64,000 nt of DNA from Volvariella volvacea V23 (Eukaryota; Basidiomycota; Agaricomycetes; Agaricales; Pluteaceae), in NCBI GenBank assembly GCA_000349905.1, contig KB722750.1:19079-83078 (forward strand), in the 5' to 3' direction. Positions 47,611 through 60,489 of the stretch are shown here, piece by piece. Both the position numbers and the translations under genes were made by a program. The notes below the pieces were generated by a model, which was not told the DNA's origin, searched no databases, and saw only the letters and a program-made list of their open reading frames with translations. Numbering within the stretch: the stretch's first letter is position 1; each line of letters starts with the position of its first letter.

Positions 47611-48516
47611 GCTCGGGAACCGGTCTCTCATTTAGTCATGAGCTATCGGCGTTGGTCAATTTTGCATGAGCTTCCCGTGGTTCACAAAAGGTTTAATGTA
47701 TCTGTTGGTTATCTGTATTTATGTACTTTATTCTGTTTGTGGGTTTTATCTTTGGTTGGTATTCTATGGAACTAGGATTGCATTTTATCCGCGTTAGTAT
47801 CGAGTCCTCAGGCCTTAGTTGTAGATACGGGCTTATTGCTATTAAAGAACGCCGATCGCATCGTGCGCATGCCACACCTGATAACGACAGCACGAACTGA
47901 CACTCCCGAAACATGGAGCATGTAGAGATCCATACCAGTAGTATCACTATCAATAGCTAATTTGATGCGAGCGCTAGGCTCATCGGAGCGCATCAGAAGG
48001 CCAGGCTCAACAGCCGAGGGGCTGTGGGATCTTCGCCAAGTATCATTATAGTAGCGACGGCAAACAGCTAGTGTTCACATGATGTTAATGATTCGATTCT
48101 GGGACGTAAGCCTCATCCTGGCTCCGATGCTGGATAATCGATAATGGGCGCTTGTGGCTCAGTGGGTCCAGCAACCGCACGGTACGGGCTTGGACAGGCA
48201 CGCATTATCTCCGTTATTCAGTGAGGGGACCTTGCTGTATGACAGAGTCCGCCATTCCGGATCCGCTGGATGGTGGACCCACTAGAACACGGTCTGGTTC
48301 ATTTGAAATGTGGACCCACGAGCTACTAGCAAACTGCGGAGGTATTCAAGGAAATCGGAGATCCCCACCGGGCTTGGTACTGGACCCTACTTTCATTTAT
48401 AATATCGAATCGTGGTCGTAATACGTCGATAAAGTCGTCAGATATGCTATCGTAACCAGCGCTAAAAACTGAAAACAAATAGAAGTCCTCCCATCTACAA
48501 TGTCTCTGCACCCCTT
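47611..48516. other. Intergenic, no gene recognised
   Basis: This region holds the 3' end of the fungalysin and the 3' end of the minus-strand membrane gene. No other conserved frame was seen. Confidence 0.4.
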
Positions 48517-49779
48517 TCAAGACGTAGGATATCCCATCACTGTACTCGGCATTACCGGAGCGCCAGCGTTCGTCAGCAATGGGTTCGTAGACGTAACCTT
48601 CAATCCCTGATACCCATACTGACAGGAACCAGACGGGAAGGGATACCCACTTCCGTAACCATATACCATTTGCTGCTGCGGGACATCATTCTTGTTCCCG
48701 TTAGGGTCCCAGAAGACGGAATAATCCGTAGTTAGCGGAACAGTCCCTGCATTGAGCATTGCAAAAACTATTCCCGACGTCATAAGCCCTTCCACGCATA
48801 GCGTAGCGAGGAGCCACGAATCAGGGGGATCGGTAACGAAGGGTTGAGATAGCGAGGAAGTAGTGGTGGTGGGCGGAATATAGAGGAGGATATCGAGCGT
48901 GAGTTTGAAGATTGACAAGAGTAGTGAGAGGTGTGATCATGCGCAATATGGTGCTGATACCCTAGCGTTCATAAGTGGTTATGTACGACGGTTATGGCGC
49001 CTGACAGAACAGTCAGACTCACACTTTCAGGACTCGTTTGAATCCTTGAGATTTTCATCCATAGATTGATCGCGGAGAATAAGACGTCAAGCGCCACTAG
49101 GAGGTAGGAGGTAGGCGGCGACGTAAAAGTGATGCGCTATCCTAGAGCCAAGGATCGTCGGTGTACCCATCTCGGCGTGACGCAACCGATTCCCAGGACC
49201 AACCACCAGAAGGGCGACGACATTTTGGCGATTGATTGGCCACGACTCATAGGGAGGAGATTCGTACGCCTGCAAAGCCCTGGCGTTTGTGATGACGCAC
49301 ACTACTCCAGCCAACATCAATACCACGACCAAAAGTGTATCGAGACCACTGTGCGAGTCCCAACAGCAGGGAATGTGCAAGCAGCTAGTCTTGAAGCCAT
49401 AGTAGCTCCTTCTGTTGTTGATTAGGTGGAGCGTGGAGGCCAAGACGAGGGCAGGTCCGATTTTATAAAAGAGATTGGTAAAAACTGGTGTCGGTAGGGA
49501 GAGATTGTAGGGAGAGACCGCCACCCCAGTAGAGGAATTAAGTGAGTTATTGCGAGTATAAGCGATACAAACGCATTGTAAGACGTATGTAGCCAATAGG
49601 GCAACAAGCGACACGGATAGGGTATAGAAAGGCGACCTTGTTCGTCCTTCTGCCCCCTTGAGGATAAGGATTGCCGTTGCCACCAGTTGATAAACGGTGA
49701 CGAGGGCGAAAAGAATGGTGACAGCTAATTGGATAGCTGGAAGTGGAGACAATACGAGTCCAAGGGTAGAGGTAGTCAT
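48517..49779 (-). pseudogene. Multi-pass membrane protein broken by a 7-base duplication
   Basis: Minus-strand exons encode LGLVLSPLPAIQLAVTILFA, a second helix (FYTLSVSLVALLATYVLQCV), FYKIGPALVLASTLHLI, LLVVVLMLAGVVCVI and, after an intron ending CTCTAG, HHFYVAAYLL. At this point 49101-49114 (GAGGTAGGAGGTAG on the plus strand) is a perfect 7-base tandem repeat. Read as it stands, the frame stops within eight residues; the alternative frame just beyond the repeat continues a membrane helix (VALDVLFSAINLWM). A last exon (48517 to about 48890, YIPPTTTT... GYQGLKVTSTNP) follows. The gene looks recently inactivated, or the repeat is a sequence error. It resembles basidiomycete receptor-like multi-pass proteins only in general layout. 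Confidence 0.5.
49101..49114. repeat. 7-base tandem duplication inside a coding exon
   Basis: GAGGTAG occurs twice in direct succession (49101-49107, 49108-49114). It shifts the frame of the minus-strand membrane gene at a hydrophobic helix. Confidence 0.7.
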
Positions 49780-51296
49780 CTCAATTGCAGTAGAGGAAAG
49801 GGCGGGCGGAGGGCGTTCGTTTCATCGAGAACACGAGACAGCGTATTAGAAGGAGAGGTGGGGTATAAGGTAAGGTCTCGGTATCAAAAATCATCTTTAG
49901 TGCCCACCAAGTCGCCAGAGAGCTCACCAGGCGGGATACCACGGTTGGGCTACCCCTTTAGTCATACCAGCGGCAGAAAAACCTCATGAGGGATTTGTTC
50001 ATATGGTTCTTTGCCACCGTTCTTCTCCAAATATGTCCAGTTGTGAGTCGAATGATGGCCTGGTGTGTCTTTGACTAGCCCGACTTGTCTCTCGTCTGCC
50101 ACTGAGTGTTGCCCAGTGAACTGCCGTGAGGGCTAGTCCGATATTCCTCAATGCAGCAAGTGACACGGAAGGTGAGTTTAATGCACACTTGCCTATGAAG
50201 AGATACGCGTACATAAGCAACTCCTATTTGGAGTATTGCTGCTAGCTCTCCTGGACAAGTTAGATTTAGCAATGCTCACGGCGACTGACGTACTGACATC
50301 AATTGATGACCGGGATCCAGACAGCTCTGGTCGTCTTTCAAGCAGTGGACGTGATGTGTGGGGGATGACTTGTTTTCCGTGGCATGTCTGATAACCACTG
50401 CATCTGATATTCTTCCTATATTTGAATTGAATTGAGGTTAGAATATCTCCCTACGTTCAGAACGAGTTGAAGGGCCGACGACAAGCCACCAGGTTCGCCG
50501 AACGGGCGGAGTACAATTCCCGATAAGCCCATAATGCCACCTTAAACATACAGCTTACAACTATATTCATTATAATCGTGAATTGTTTCCGCACAAAGCA
50601 AACATTAGGTCGATCGTTGCTTCCGCAGGAAACAAAAATCGAGCTGAGACCTTGCCTTTATCTGTCTGAGCACCTTCTATAGCCGTCTAAGCGCACGTAA
50701 AGTTCTGAATCATCGTAGTGGCTGTACTAATGGAGGACATCCTTGTAAGCCAGCTACGATAAGCGCTTAGAAGCCCCTAAGGTATTCCACTTTGGAAGGT
50801 GAAGTGACGTAGGATGGAAGCCAAAAAATAAAGCAACGGGACAGGTAGCTTGCATTTTGTGCCAGAAGCGTGCTTCCCGAGTCCTGTGGTAATCGACCCT
50901 GTGGATGCGTCGGACAGCACTTGTCTAGCGTCAGTGGTTCCGAGTAAATGCTCATTTGAACGACGCATACCAATCCCGCTCCACCATCATGCATGATTGT
51001 TCCCTGACCCGCCCTGACATGACGCAAGGGACAAAGGAGCGTTGCATTCTTGATATTCACTATATGATCTCGTTGGTAGGCACGAGGCTACGAGCCGCAA
51101 ATGGGACATGTTGGAAGCGTTCGTAGTGTTTAGCGATGGCGTGGCAGACGTACAACAATAGAAGGAGTAATCAAGGCAATACGTCATGATGGGTTTGTGA
51201 CCACCGGCGTCTAAAAAAGTATCGGATCGGTCAGGGCACAAAGGCTTCAACTCTCCGCAAACAATACTGATACTGCCATCAATATTGCATCGCCAT
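49780..51296. other. Intergenic, no gene recognised
   Basis: About 1.5 kb without a conserved frame between a minus-strand and a plus-strand gene. The right end carries the promoter of the 51356 gene. Confidence 0.4.
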
Positions 51297-51304
51297 TATA
51301 TATA
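51297..51304 (+). promoter_or_regulatory. TATA box of the 51356 gene
   Basis: TATATATA lies 59 bases before the ATG at 51356. Confidence 0.55.
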
Positions 51305-51355
51305 CCCAATCGTCCTCATCACTGTCAGCCTCATCAATCCTATCGTCCCACAGAC

Positions 51356-51853
51356 ATGACATCCACACCCCCCACCACCATTACATCCAGCGTCAACGGA
51401 TCATCATCAACCTACCCCCTCATCGTCGCACAGTTCGCCATCGCCGGCCATCCTCGCCGAACAGAGCACTGGAACATCATTGCTCTCAAAAACAGAAAAC
51501 AAGGTCGCGTCTTCGAGCTTGTGGGAAATTACGACACGTTCACCTACCTCCCACGAAACGTAGAGTCCTTCTCCAAGGCCCTCGAATACAGGGGAGGGGT
51601 TCACGTCGGCGACATAGAGGCCACGGCAGAGGCTGTCACGTCGTTAGAGGAGAAGCTGAGGGAGATCCCGGTGGTTAGACATGATCCGAACCACGACAGT
51701 CAGACATGGGTTGTGGAAGCACTGAGGCAGTTGAGGAGCGACGGGATAGTCTTCACCAGCATGAACGAAGAGGCTGTCCGGGCAGAGTTGGCTAAAGATA
51801 TGGAGCGTTGGGATGGCGGAGACGACACAGTAGAAGAGAGACTGTTCCCGTAG
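51356..51853 (+). CDS. Small uncharacterised basidiomycete protein
   Basis: An uninterrupted 165-residue frame with no signal peptide. The core reads PLIVAQFAIAGHPRRTEHWNI, RVFELVGNYDTFTYL, GGVHVGDI, EIPVVRHDPNHDSQTWVVEALRQL. This recalls a widespread basidiomycete family with the pattern HW-(15)-E-x-G...S...VG-I...P...D..CQ-WV..AL..L, which I believe is catalogued as DUF6914, although I could not check. In those proteins a Cys usually precedes QDWV; here it is Ser (SQTWV), so any thiol chemistry would be lost. The N-terminal 18 residues are Thr/Ser/Pro-rich. A TATA box lies 59 bases upstream. It stands alone in the locus. Confidence 0.65.
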   Translation: MTSTPPTTITSSVNGSSSTYPLIVAQFAIAGHPRRTEHWNIIALKNRKQGRVFELVGNYDTFTYLPRNVESFSKALEYRGGVHVGDIEATAEAVTSLEEKLREIPVVRHDPNHDSQTWVVEALRQLRSDGIVFTSMNEEAVRAELAKDMERWDGGDDTVEERLFP

Positions 51854-54800
51854 GACGACGACACCCGAGTTGGGTTCGCCAACCGGCGACGATGCACGGA
51901 TTCCACAGCGGCTCGAGCAGAGGGAAGGAGGGAATGTTGGTCTTGTGGTAGATCTCAAGTAATGAAGGTCTTATCTAGTGTAGTTTTGACGCTGTAAGCG
52001 ATGATGTCAGATTGGAGTATGTACGCGATGTCTTGTCTAGTTTCCTGTTTTCAGGTACAGTACCAAGCCACTACTCGTCCCTCTATTCATACCTTCACAG
52101 AGAAATCCATCAGTACTGTGCAAGCCACTAGAACTTGGGTCGATTGGTGTTCATATCTTGATCCGCAATTGTATGGGATGCGATAACACGACTTGATTTG
52201 TAGGAACCACTGGCGCGTGCGCGTGTCGGCTTCCCTACGGATTTTTGGTGGGTCCACATTATCGTTTGATACACTACCTGCACTTTCAAACGCTCGTGAT
52301 TCGGCTCTGACCACGTACTCAGCTGGATACAGTGACCATGTTATTGGTGCACCGGGAAAGGTGCTGCATACTTCCCGTGAACCTAACTTAAGCGAAATTT
52401 CATGCAGACTGGGCGATCGATGACGACATTGAGCATCAAATCATAACAGTCTAATCCTGCTTCACTGATGTCTTGGAGCCATCCTACGGGCAGTCGTGAT
52501 CTGCATCGACCAAGGTGGGTACTGCCATTAATATATTAATAGCCGGACTTGACCAAGGCGACAGCGGTCGGTTTGAGATACACGCATTCACCCGAGTGGG
52601 CCTGAGTATCGCCGCGTCCTATTGTCGGTGGAACTACACTGGGACAATGATGCCCAGATTTATCCTGCTTTTGAAGCACGTGGGAGCTTTGATCTGCGTT
52701 AGGTGGGCAGGGTTGGATTATAGGAGTTCCGGAGGCGCGCATTCCGGGTTTTGGCGCTACGACTTGTATCGAGCAATCCAAGGCCACAGCTCAACCCTTT
52801 CTCTCGGTGAGTAATCTATTACCACTCGTATCTATACCGTATCGTACTTATACAACTGTACACCAAGAGCGCCGTGCAGCTTTCACTTTCCGCCGTTTTC
52901 GCAAGCGGTTTTACCAGCGATTTAAATCCGACACATATCCTGATACCGGCTTGTGTCTAACCAAATCCATCCGTCTTCCCTGTTCCTATTAGATCAGCAC
53001 CCTTCGACTCCCAGACACGAACGAGTTAAGCCATCCTCAGTACAATGAGGCCACGATTGGGTTCTTAGATGTTTCTCGAGAAGAGATAATTATCGATAAG
53101 GATCAAAAGTACCACCATTATACCCCATACGCGTGAGGCGAGCTATACTCACTGCCGCCTCCTCGGGGAAGTAACGTCACCAAGCTGTTGAAACATGTGG
53201 TTTGACAGAGCACTTTTGACATTTAGCGTAGTGGCGTTAGTCAACCTTATGCCTTTGCCACAACCTTTCCGGCGTAAATATGGACAAGAATGCACGCCCT
53301 GACGCCATGCATTTCTCAACGGGGTAAACCCACCCAGCACGTGCACAATTCTGAGAAGCTGCGAATTCCACGGTACCCAGGAAGGCCGGCGAACCGATTC
53401 GTTGGGACTGTGAAGCTATGGGCGGTTAAAGTGGAACGCAAACACGATGCGTCAAGGGCATGTGGAAAGCCCGTCGTGAAGAGAGCAGGGAGTGGGTATC
53501 GGATCGCTGCACGTGGTCTATATTTGGAAGGTCCAGTGCGAGCCGATGATGCCTTGCTTCGAATTCCCCTCTTACGCCAGTTTAGAAGAATTGTGATGAG
53601 CGCATTTGGCGAACAATGGGTTTCTTCTCAGCAGGAATGTTTGGAGTGCATCACCGAGTCAAGGGTTACGATATAGAAATGTTCACTTACCAAGGCTCGA
53701 CGAGATGAACCAGCGGTCAAGCCGGCTAGCTCTAGTAAAACACTGGTTCTCGGCCCTCATCTGCTGCTCAAAGCGTTCAAGACTGCGTGGGTGGAGCAAA
53801 GATTAATTTGATCAATGTTCTGATTGATGGTTTGCGACCACTTGCTATTGCGAGGAATGATTAAAAGCGGGAAACAACCCGTCGGGAGCGAGCGTTTTAG
53901 GGTACTCCCGATACTTGTCGGTTTGACCAAATCCGACGTCAATCGTGCCAGGGTCGTCATGGTCATCCAGGATTCAGGACAGCCATCGGGATATCGTCTT
54001 GAGGGCTCGGGAAGGGATACGCCTCGTTAATTTTCTAGTCGTACCATCCCGAATGCGGGCATCGGGAGAGAAAGACTAGAACACTTGCTTACTTTTTTTT
54101 TCTGGCGTGATTCATTTTCGGTGACGATGGTACAAAGTAGACCGCTTTCCCTGTAGGATCGTTCTGGGTGTACAGCTCTACAAAGCTCTGAGCCTGCAAG
54201 CGCAAGGGTGCGTCAACAGGAAACAAAAGTTGTTGTATACGTACCTAGTTTTACTGTACCACCGCCGGCTCTTTGCGCATTATGCATCCTCGGACACAGC
54301 TTTGGTCCACTATGTGTTGCCAGAGATGGAGACACGTCGACCGAGGACACTAGCCTGAGATCCCTACGACAGCCTGCACTCGCGCAGCGTAGGACTGATG
54401 GGAGAAGCATGCCGAGTCGGGTGACCTCCTCGTTCATCATATGAGGGCTGCGGAAGCGGAGTTACACAAGGCAATTCATGAGGCTGGAGGATGGGAACGG
54501 TTGCTGTGCCCTGGATACGAGTGATAAGAATGGAGCTCCAGCCAACGGGCACAGTGTGAATACAAGCACCCAGCCCACGCCTGTCTCAAGTGGATGTGAA
54601 TGTCTTGGGTATTATTTCCGCACTATAAATGGATTAAGTGATTTGAAAGGACGGCATGGGTCAGTAATATTTGAAATCGGTGTATAGGAGCAGGCAGCGG
54701 AGCTGGTATATGTGAACATACTGCACATCAAACGAGCGATTCCTGATGCGTCGGACCCAATCGTGCTCATCCGCGATAGTACGCTGTCAATCGATGGACC

Positions 54801-57536
54801 AGTGCGTTTCGACGATTCAGTCCGAGCTGTACTAACCAGAACAGGGTATGCTGGTACGATTATATTGAGAAAAAAACAAAGTTTCAGGCATCACCGCCAC
54901 CGTTGCCCAATTTATTAGGAATGCCCGTGCTTACCTGAGCTGGCATGTTCAGCGGGCTCGAATTTAACCGCACTTGGACGAATCAGGTCCTGTGGTTGAT
55001 TCCATAAGTTAAGCCTTCCTTCACCTTTCTGAGGTTAGGTCAGCCTCAGCACGGGGTGTCCTTGTTCGCAATTTAATAAAAGGGAGCAATTTGACACTCA
55101 AAAATAAAGAGCACGACCCTTTACCATTGCAGAGAGTCGTAGGCCCTCAGGTGTGCTTCACGGGATCTGTCTAAGTACAAGTAAAAGACGTCCAGACTAA
55201 CCCAGAGTCGATGAAGGACGTTCGGGCTGGGCATCGGGCGGCATCGCAAAAACGTGCGGGGCATTGTGTAGCCTACGTGGCCGTGCCTTGTGGTCAGCGC
55301 ATACACGCACCCAGCATTCCCGCACTAACTGTGTATGCAGAAAGTCGACAGGTCCATAACGGGCAACCTCGCGATTGCTCCTTGGGTTTTGACGCACTGC
55401 GTCAATTAGATGGACCATCTGTCGGTCCCGCATTCAATCAGTATGGCAGTGTTATTTTGAAGAATGGAGACAAAATACTGATGAGGGCGCGAGAGCAGAG
55501 CAGGCGGGCAGAACAATGGTTTGAGGTTTCCCTCCGAGTTGAGCCAGAGTGACGTCATTCTTTACCAGAGCACCCGCGCAACGGACAAACCTCGCGATGA
55601 GGATGTCTCTGCTGTGAGGCTGTCACAACGGATGCACAATTCCTCTGATGGACTTCGACTGATCTACGGATCCTCGATTGACGGAAGATGTCCTATCAAT
55701 GGCCTATCCCGCTTTCATGACAAAGGGTGAAGCACGAGCGCAAGCGACAAACTGATTAAGCGTTCACCAATGGAGAAACAAGGATTAGACGGTGACAACA
55801 CATCGGCTGCAAGTCTTCGTTGCCGCGGCGCTACAGCAACAGTAAGCGATGGCTAAGGAAGGGGCCAAGGGGCAAATGCCATAAAATTTTGAAGATTCGT
55901 GCAGCCTACTCCACCGCCGTCGAGCTCGTAGCCTGGAGGCAAGATGCGACGTTCCTGGCCGCCTGTCAGTGAGGACAGCTTCCAAATGCAACGCGAAGAC
56001 AGGGGGCCTCATGGAGAAGGGTCACCAACACAGCGGATATACCTGTGCTCCGATTTTACACATCAAAGAGCGATAAAACATCAGGGAGATAGGAATGTCA
56101 AAGAAAGGGTAGCAGATTTACAAGGGGAGGTGAAGAGCGCCCGACGACAAGAACAAATGAGGCACCCCTTGGAGAGAAGGAAGTATTAGTTAGTGTTTGA
56201 GCCTTTGTGCTGAAAACAGAAAAGACTGGTGGTGTAGATGATGGAAACACCGTGCAACGGGTGATGAAGACATGACCACCAACAACGGCTCCGATGTACC
56301 TTCCTTCTGCCGGTACCACAGGTAGGAAGCCATAGCGTATGGAGTGTAATCTTGGTTTTTCCTGGCTCAATTATGAATGGGCCAAGGATTGCTCTCTAGC
56401 CTAATGCGGTTTTCCAAGGCCGTGAGATGCCTAACGTGATTCTGATAGTCGGAGAAGCAGTCATATTCGCATCCGCTCTGGAGCGAAGGAGGGAAGAAAG
56501 TACCGCACGCAAAACGATTGCGCGCACGGTGAGGGTAGTGCGATGTGGAGGTGTGCAATCCGTCAGCAGGTGATGCTGGGGTCGGTGTTCCATCAAATTG
56601 CCGAGCATCGATGGAAAGGAATTCCGGAAAAGAATTTCTGAAATTATGAATGCTAAGCGTATGGTCATGAGAAATCTTGAAGCGACGAAAGGAAAGCGAG
56701 AAGTTTGGGACCCACAGATGATATATTAGTTGACGAAGCATGGCGCGATGGACGTCGTACTTGGACGTTTCTGCACCGCGCTATCATGAGGATGCGTGGA
56801 GCTGCTTGATACGGATTTCTACAAAACTTGGCTCGAGCAGGGTTCAGGGCACCCGAAAGCCGTTTATCCGATTTGAAGAATTTCCCCAGATGCAGATGCG
56901 TCCAAAGTGCTCTCATTAGCGGGGAACAGCTGCATTAATGGCCGATAGCATGGCCTGGGATTTCATTGTCTTAATGCACGACAATCGAGCTCTCGTGGCT
57001 TTCATAAAACACAAACTGCGCGGTTTTAGTGCAGTGGGAGGCAGCAGGGACGAGAAAAAGGTACATACGGGTTCCCTTGACTAACGCCATCTAGGAATGT
57101 TCTGTTCATGTCAGCATCGGGTTGCCGTAAAATCGAACCAAACCATCAATCAAACAGGCAACCTGTTGCAAATAAGAGTCAACAGAATGCGGAAATAGAT
57201 GAGCTGCTAGACAAACAAGATTAAACAGGTGTGCTTCGGGGTGGGCATCCTCGACGAGGGTGGACATGCGGCCTGGGACAATAAGAGAGACGAGTCGAAG
57301 GCAGCGACCGGGATGAATGGGAGTGCTAGCTCGTGTTGATTGCGCTGTGGGCGTGCGCCGGGAATCCTGGTTCAGACCTTCCTAATCGGACTAGGGTGAT
57401 CAAGATCTCGCATTGTAAAAGTGCCCGTATAAAGACAATCCACCACAAATCAGCGCCTCGTGTCTCTGCCCTTTTTTCCCCCAAGCCCACCTTGCAAGCC
57501 ATCAACACCACCCCCCGTCCAATACACTCGCCCACA
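51854..57536. other. Gene-poor region of about 5.7 kb
   Basis: Many short frames occur on both strands but none shows a recognised domain, a splice-consistent extension or a paralogue in the window. No convincing repeats, tRNAs or transposon ends were found. The last few hundred bases are the promoter and 5' leader of the HMG-box gene. Confidence 0.4.
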
Positions 57537-59205
57537 ATGCCTGCAGAGAGGACACGAGGTTCAAGGAGGACTGAGGCAGACGGTAAGTCCTTGCGTGCAC
57601 CACAAACCACCCCCTTCATGTCGCATCCAGGGAACCAACTCGTTTGGACCATGCCCGTCGAGCCGACTGATCCCAGCGGTATCTCCTTCGCCACCGCCGT
57701 CACTCCCAGCACATTTACCGCTGCAAATGATTCCTCCGTCTTCGACGATATGCCGCCCTTGGTTGACGCTCCCCCTCTTGCCCCCACTTCCGAGTTTATC
57801 CTGTTCCCACCTGCCGAAGAGGCCAGCAAGTCGTCTTCCCAGCGTCGTACAACCCATACCAAAAAGAAGCCCGAGAACCACATCCCGCGCCCTCCGAATG
57901 CCTTCATCCTCTTCCGTTCGTCCTTCATCAAGAGCCAACACGTTTCCACCGAAGTCGAGACCAACCACAGTACCCTCTCCAAGATCATCGGCCTCACCTG
58001 GCAGAGTCTGCCCGAGAAGGAGCGCCAGGTCTGGCACGAGAAAGCAAAGGCGGCGCTTGAGGAGCACAAGCGCAAGTATCCCAAGTATGCCTTCAGGCCT
58101 TTACAAAACCGCTCGGTCAGGGGTGTTGGGGCAGGAGGAGGTGGTGGAGGTACAGGAGAGAAACGGAAAGTCCGGGAGGTAGAGCCTAAAGATCTTAAGC
58201 GCTGCGCAAAGATAGCCGAGCTGCTCGTCAGCGGCAAGAAGGGTGAGGAGCTGAATGCCGCCATCCAAGAGTTCGATAAGCACCACGTCCCCGAGATCGT
58301 CACGAGGTTCGAAGCGCCAATTACCGCCAGACAATACCGAAGGTCCTCCAGCGTGCCCATCCCAGATAGCAAGGAGACAGGCAAGCAGCGGTTCCTCGTC
58401 GAGTCCGAGAAGAGCAAGAAGAGGAGAGCGGTAAGCTCCCGCCCCACGAGGTGCTCTACGCCAGCATCCGACGCCGCCATCCCTGTCGTGGCTTCAATCA
58501 AGACCGCGCCCAACAGTCCCATCCTCAGCTACAGTCAGCCAGCGAGGCATGCTTCTTCCGAGGACTTCGCATCCAGTATCGACCTGCCGGCACCACTATT
58601 CGTAAGACACGCGCTATTGTCTGCCCGATTCATACTCACCTCATGTTCAGGACTTTTCTTCCTTCTCCTTCGAGAATGCGGCGACGCCTACGCCGCTTAC
58701 TGCGTACTCTCCTTGCGATTTACCTTCTCCGCTTGACGCCACCGTGGCCACGCCGCCCATGAACCAACTCCAGCTCAACACGTCGCCTTATCTCATGTCG
58801 ACCTGGTCGCCGCCGTCCTCGAACGCGACGCCCGAGCCGTGTTCTCCCGGTTTGAGTACGCCAGGGCTGGACAGCTCAGATTTCGGATTTGTTTATCCGC
58901 TGCCATCAGCCAACGCCATGGGCATCAACCAAATATCAGCTGGCGTTTATCAGCAACCCCAGCAGTGCGGAGTCAGCATGGGCTCACCGATGGATGGCAT
59001 GGGGTTGACCATGGGAGGTGGGATGAACATGGGTTTGAGCGGGTATGATGTGGCCATAGGAAATGCTTACCTCAGTCATGGTGGGTCCGTGTTTGTGGCT
59101 GGCGAGTACAATCAACACCAGCCAATCCCCGCTCCCGTTCCACAACAACCCCTGGATGCCAATTTCTCCATGTACATGGAGAGCCTCCCCCAATACGCCA
59201 TCTGA
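57537..59205 (+). CDS. HMG-box transcription factor (MATA-type HMG box)
   Basis: Exons 57537-57582, 57631-58601 and 58651-59205 join to about 523 residues. The first intron is 48 bases and in frame, so the unspliced frame hides it. The HMG box is residues about 99-171: RPPNAFILFRSSF, the sequence-specific SOX/MATA-type start, then SKIIGLTWQSLPEKERQVW and a basic HKRKYPKY end. A Gly-rich linker, a KKRR nuclear signal (about 58420) and a long Pro/Ser/Met/Gly-rich C-terminus follow; the latter could be an activation region. Relatives in basidiomycetes regulate mating, fruiting or stress, but this one cannot be assigned by eye. A strong antisense frame (57326-58522) is a shadow. The ATG at 57537 is preferred because the upstream in-frame codons are not family-like. 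Confidence 0.85.
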
Positions 59206-60489
59206 TCCTCATACCTTGTGCGTTGTCCAAGATGGATGACGACGGACGGCACCGTCGCGGTCGCCAAAAGTCCTTGCAAACATTCATTTCGTTCAACCAG
59301 TGTATCTATACCCGTCTATTCTCCCCTTTTTTTATCTACCTGCCCTTTCTTGGTTCTTCTCTGTCTGTCCCACTACCCTCGTTCCCAAGTCCTCCCGCGT
59401 TTGACCGGATCATAGCGCGGGGGAACTTCCAGCGGTACCTCCTAAATTCCGAGCAGTATCCTCGGGAGCACTGCTAGAGCCTTCTTGTATGTATTTTTAT
59501 TGCTTATACTGTTCGGACACTCCCCTCTCCTTCCCCACTCTTCCCTACTCTTCAAACGGACAAAGTCTGTGCGACGGCTTGAGCGTCGCTCAGCTGGCTC
59601 GGGAGCGAAACATATATCATATTAACAAATCTGGTGTAGCAACAAATCTCCCTTTATGACATACCCAGCCACCCCCATATCTACCTTTTATCCTTCTTGT
59701 ATATACTACGTGAGTGTTCGTATCGTTCTCTCTCGCCTTGAATATCTCCTTCTTGTTCCATTTCCAGTATCTTATTCCTTCTCCAAATGTTTTAATGCTC
59801 CACTGGGATTAGGATCGCATTCGAATATCTTGGTTAGTCTCGTCGTCTTCGACTTTCATTCTCCATATTGGTTTACTTTCATTTTCACAGTGTAGATATA
59901 GTTGATTGCGCATCCACGTTTTGCGTCCCGTCAACTTGAAATTATTTGTCCATAAATGTATCGATTAGCTCTACCTACCTAACCCCCCTACATACCACTC
60001 CCCCTACCTCGGTTTCAATCCTATACACGCCTTTTCCATCCCCTTGTTTTCTCCTCCGCCGTACCATACCCTTTAGGGTCATGATACGACGGAATTATGG
60101 CTCTACACATGCAAACTTCCACCTGTCACCTATGCCCATTATGCAATCTCTATGCGACCATAAGCGTATTACGTCTGGACCGGATTCTGGAGGCAAATGG
60201 AACGAGGCGGTATCAGTACTCCAAAAGGGCAGCGTTATACGACGTGGACGCATCATGCATCGTTGGCAAAATTTCCACTTTGTAAGTCGGTCACGTTCCC
60301 CTACACGAGGTGATTGGAACATGGGTTCTCCGTTGATAAACACATCTACGTAGCTTCACATTGTAGTCGAATGGAGAGAAGGATGCGTTTCCCGTGGGAG
60401 ATTCGGGCTTCGCTTCAATATCACTAGATTTTTTTTACCCCTCTTACGTGCACCGCCCGTGAACCTCCCGGTGTGGTATGATCACCACG
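59206..60489. other. Intergenic, pyrimidine-rich 3' region of the HMG-box gene
   Basis: The DNA is CT-rich on the plus strand from about 59290 to 60060, probably transcript leader or trailer. No gene was recognised. Confidence 0.4.

Noticed and set aside
57326..58522. 398-codon minus-strand frame opposite the HMG-box gene
   Set aside because: Shadow of a GC-rich coding strand; no domain, while the plus strand carries a clear HMG box.
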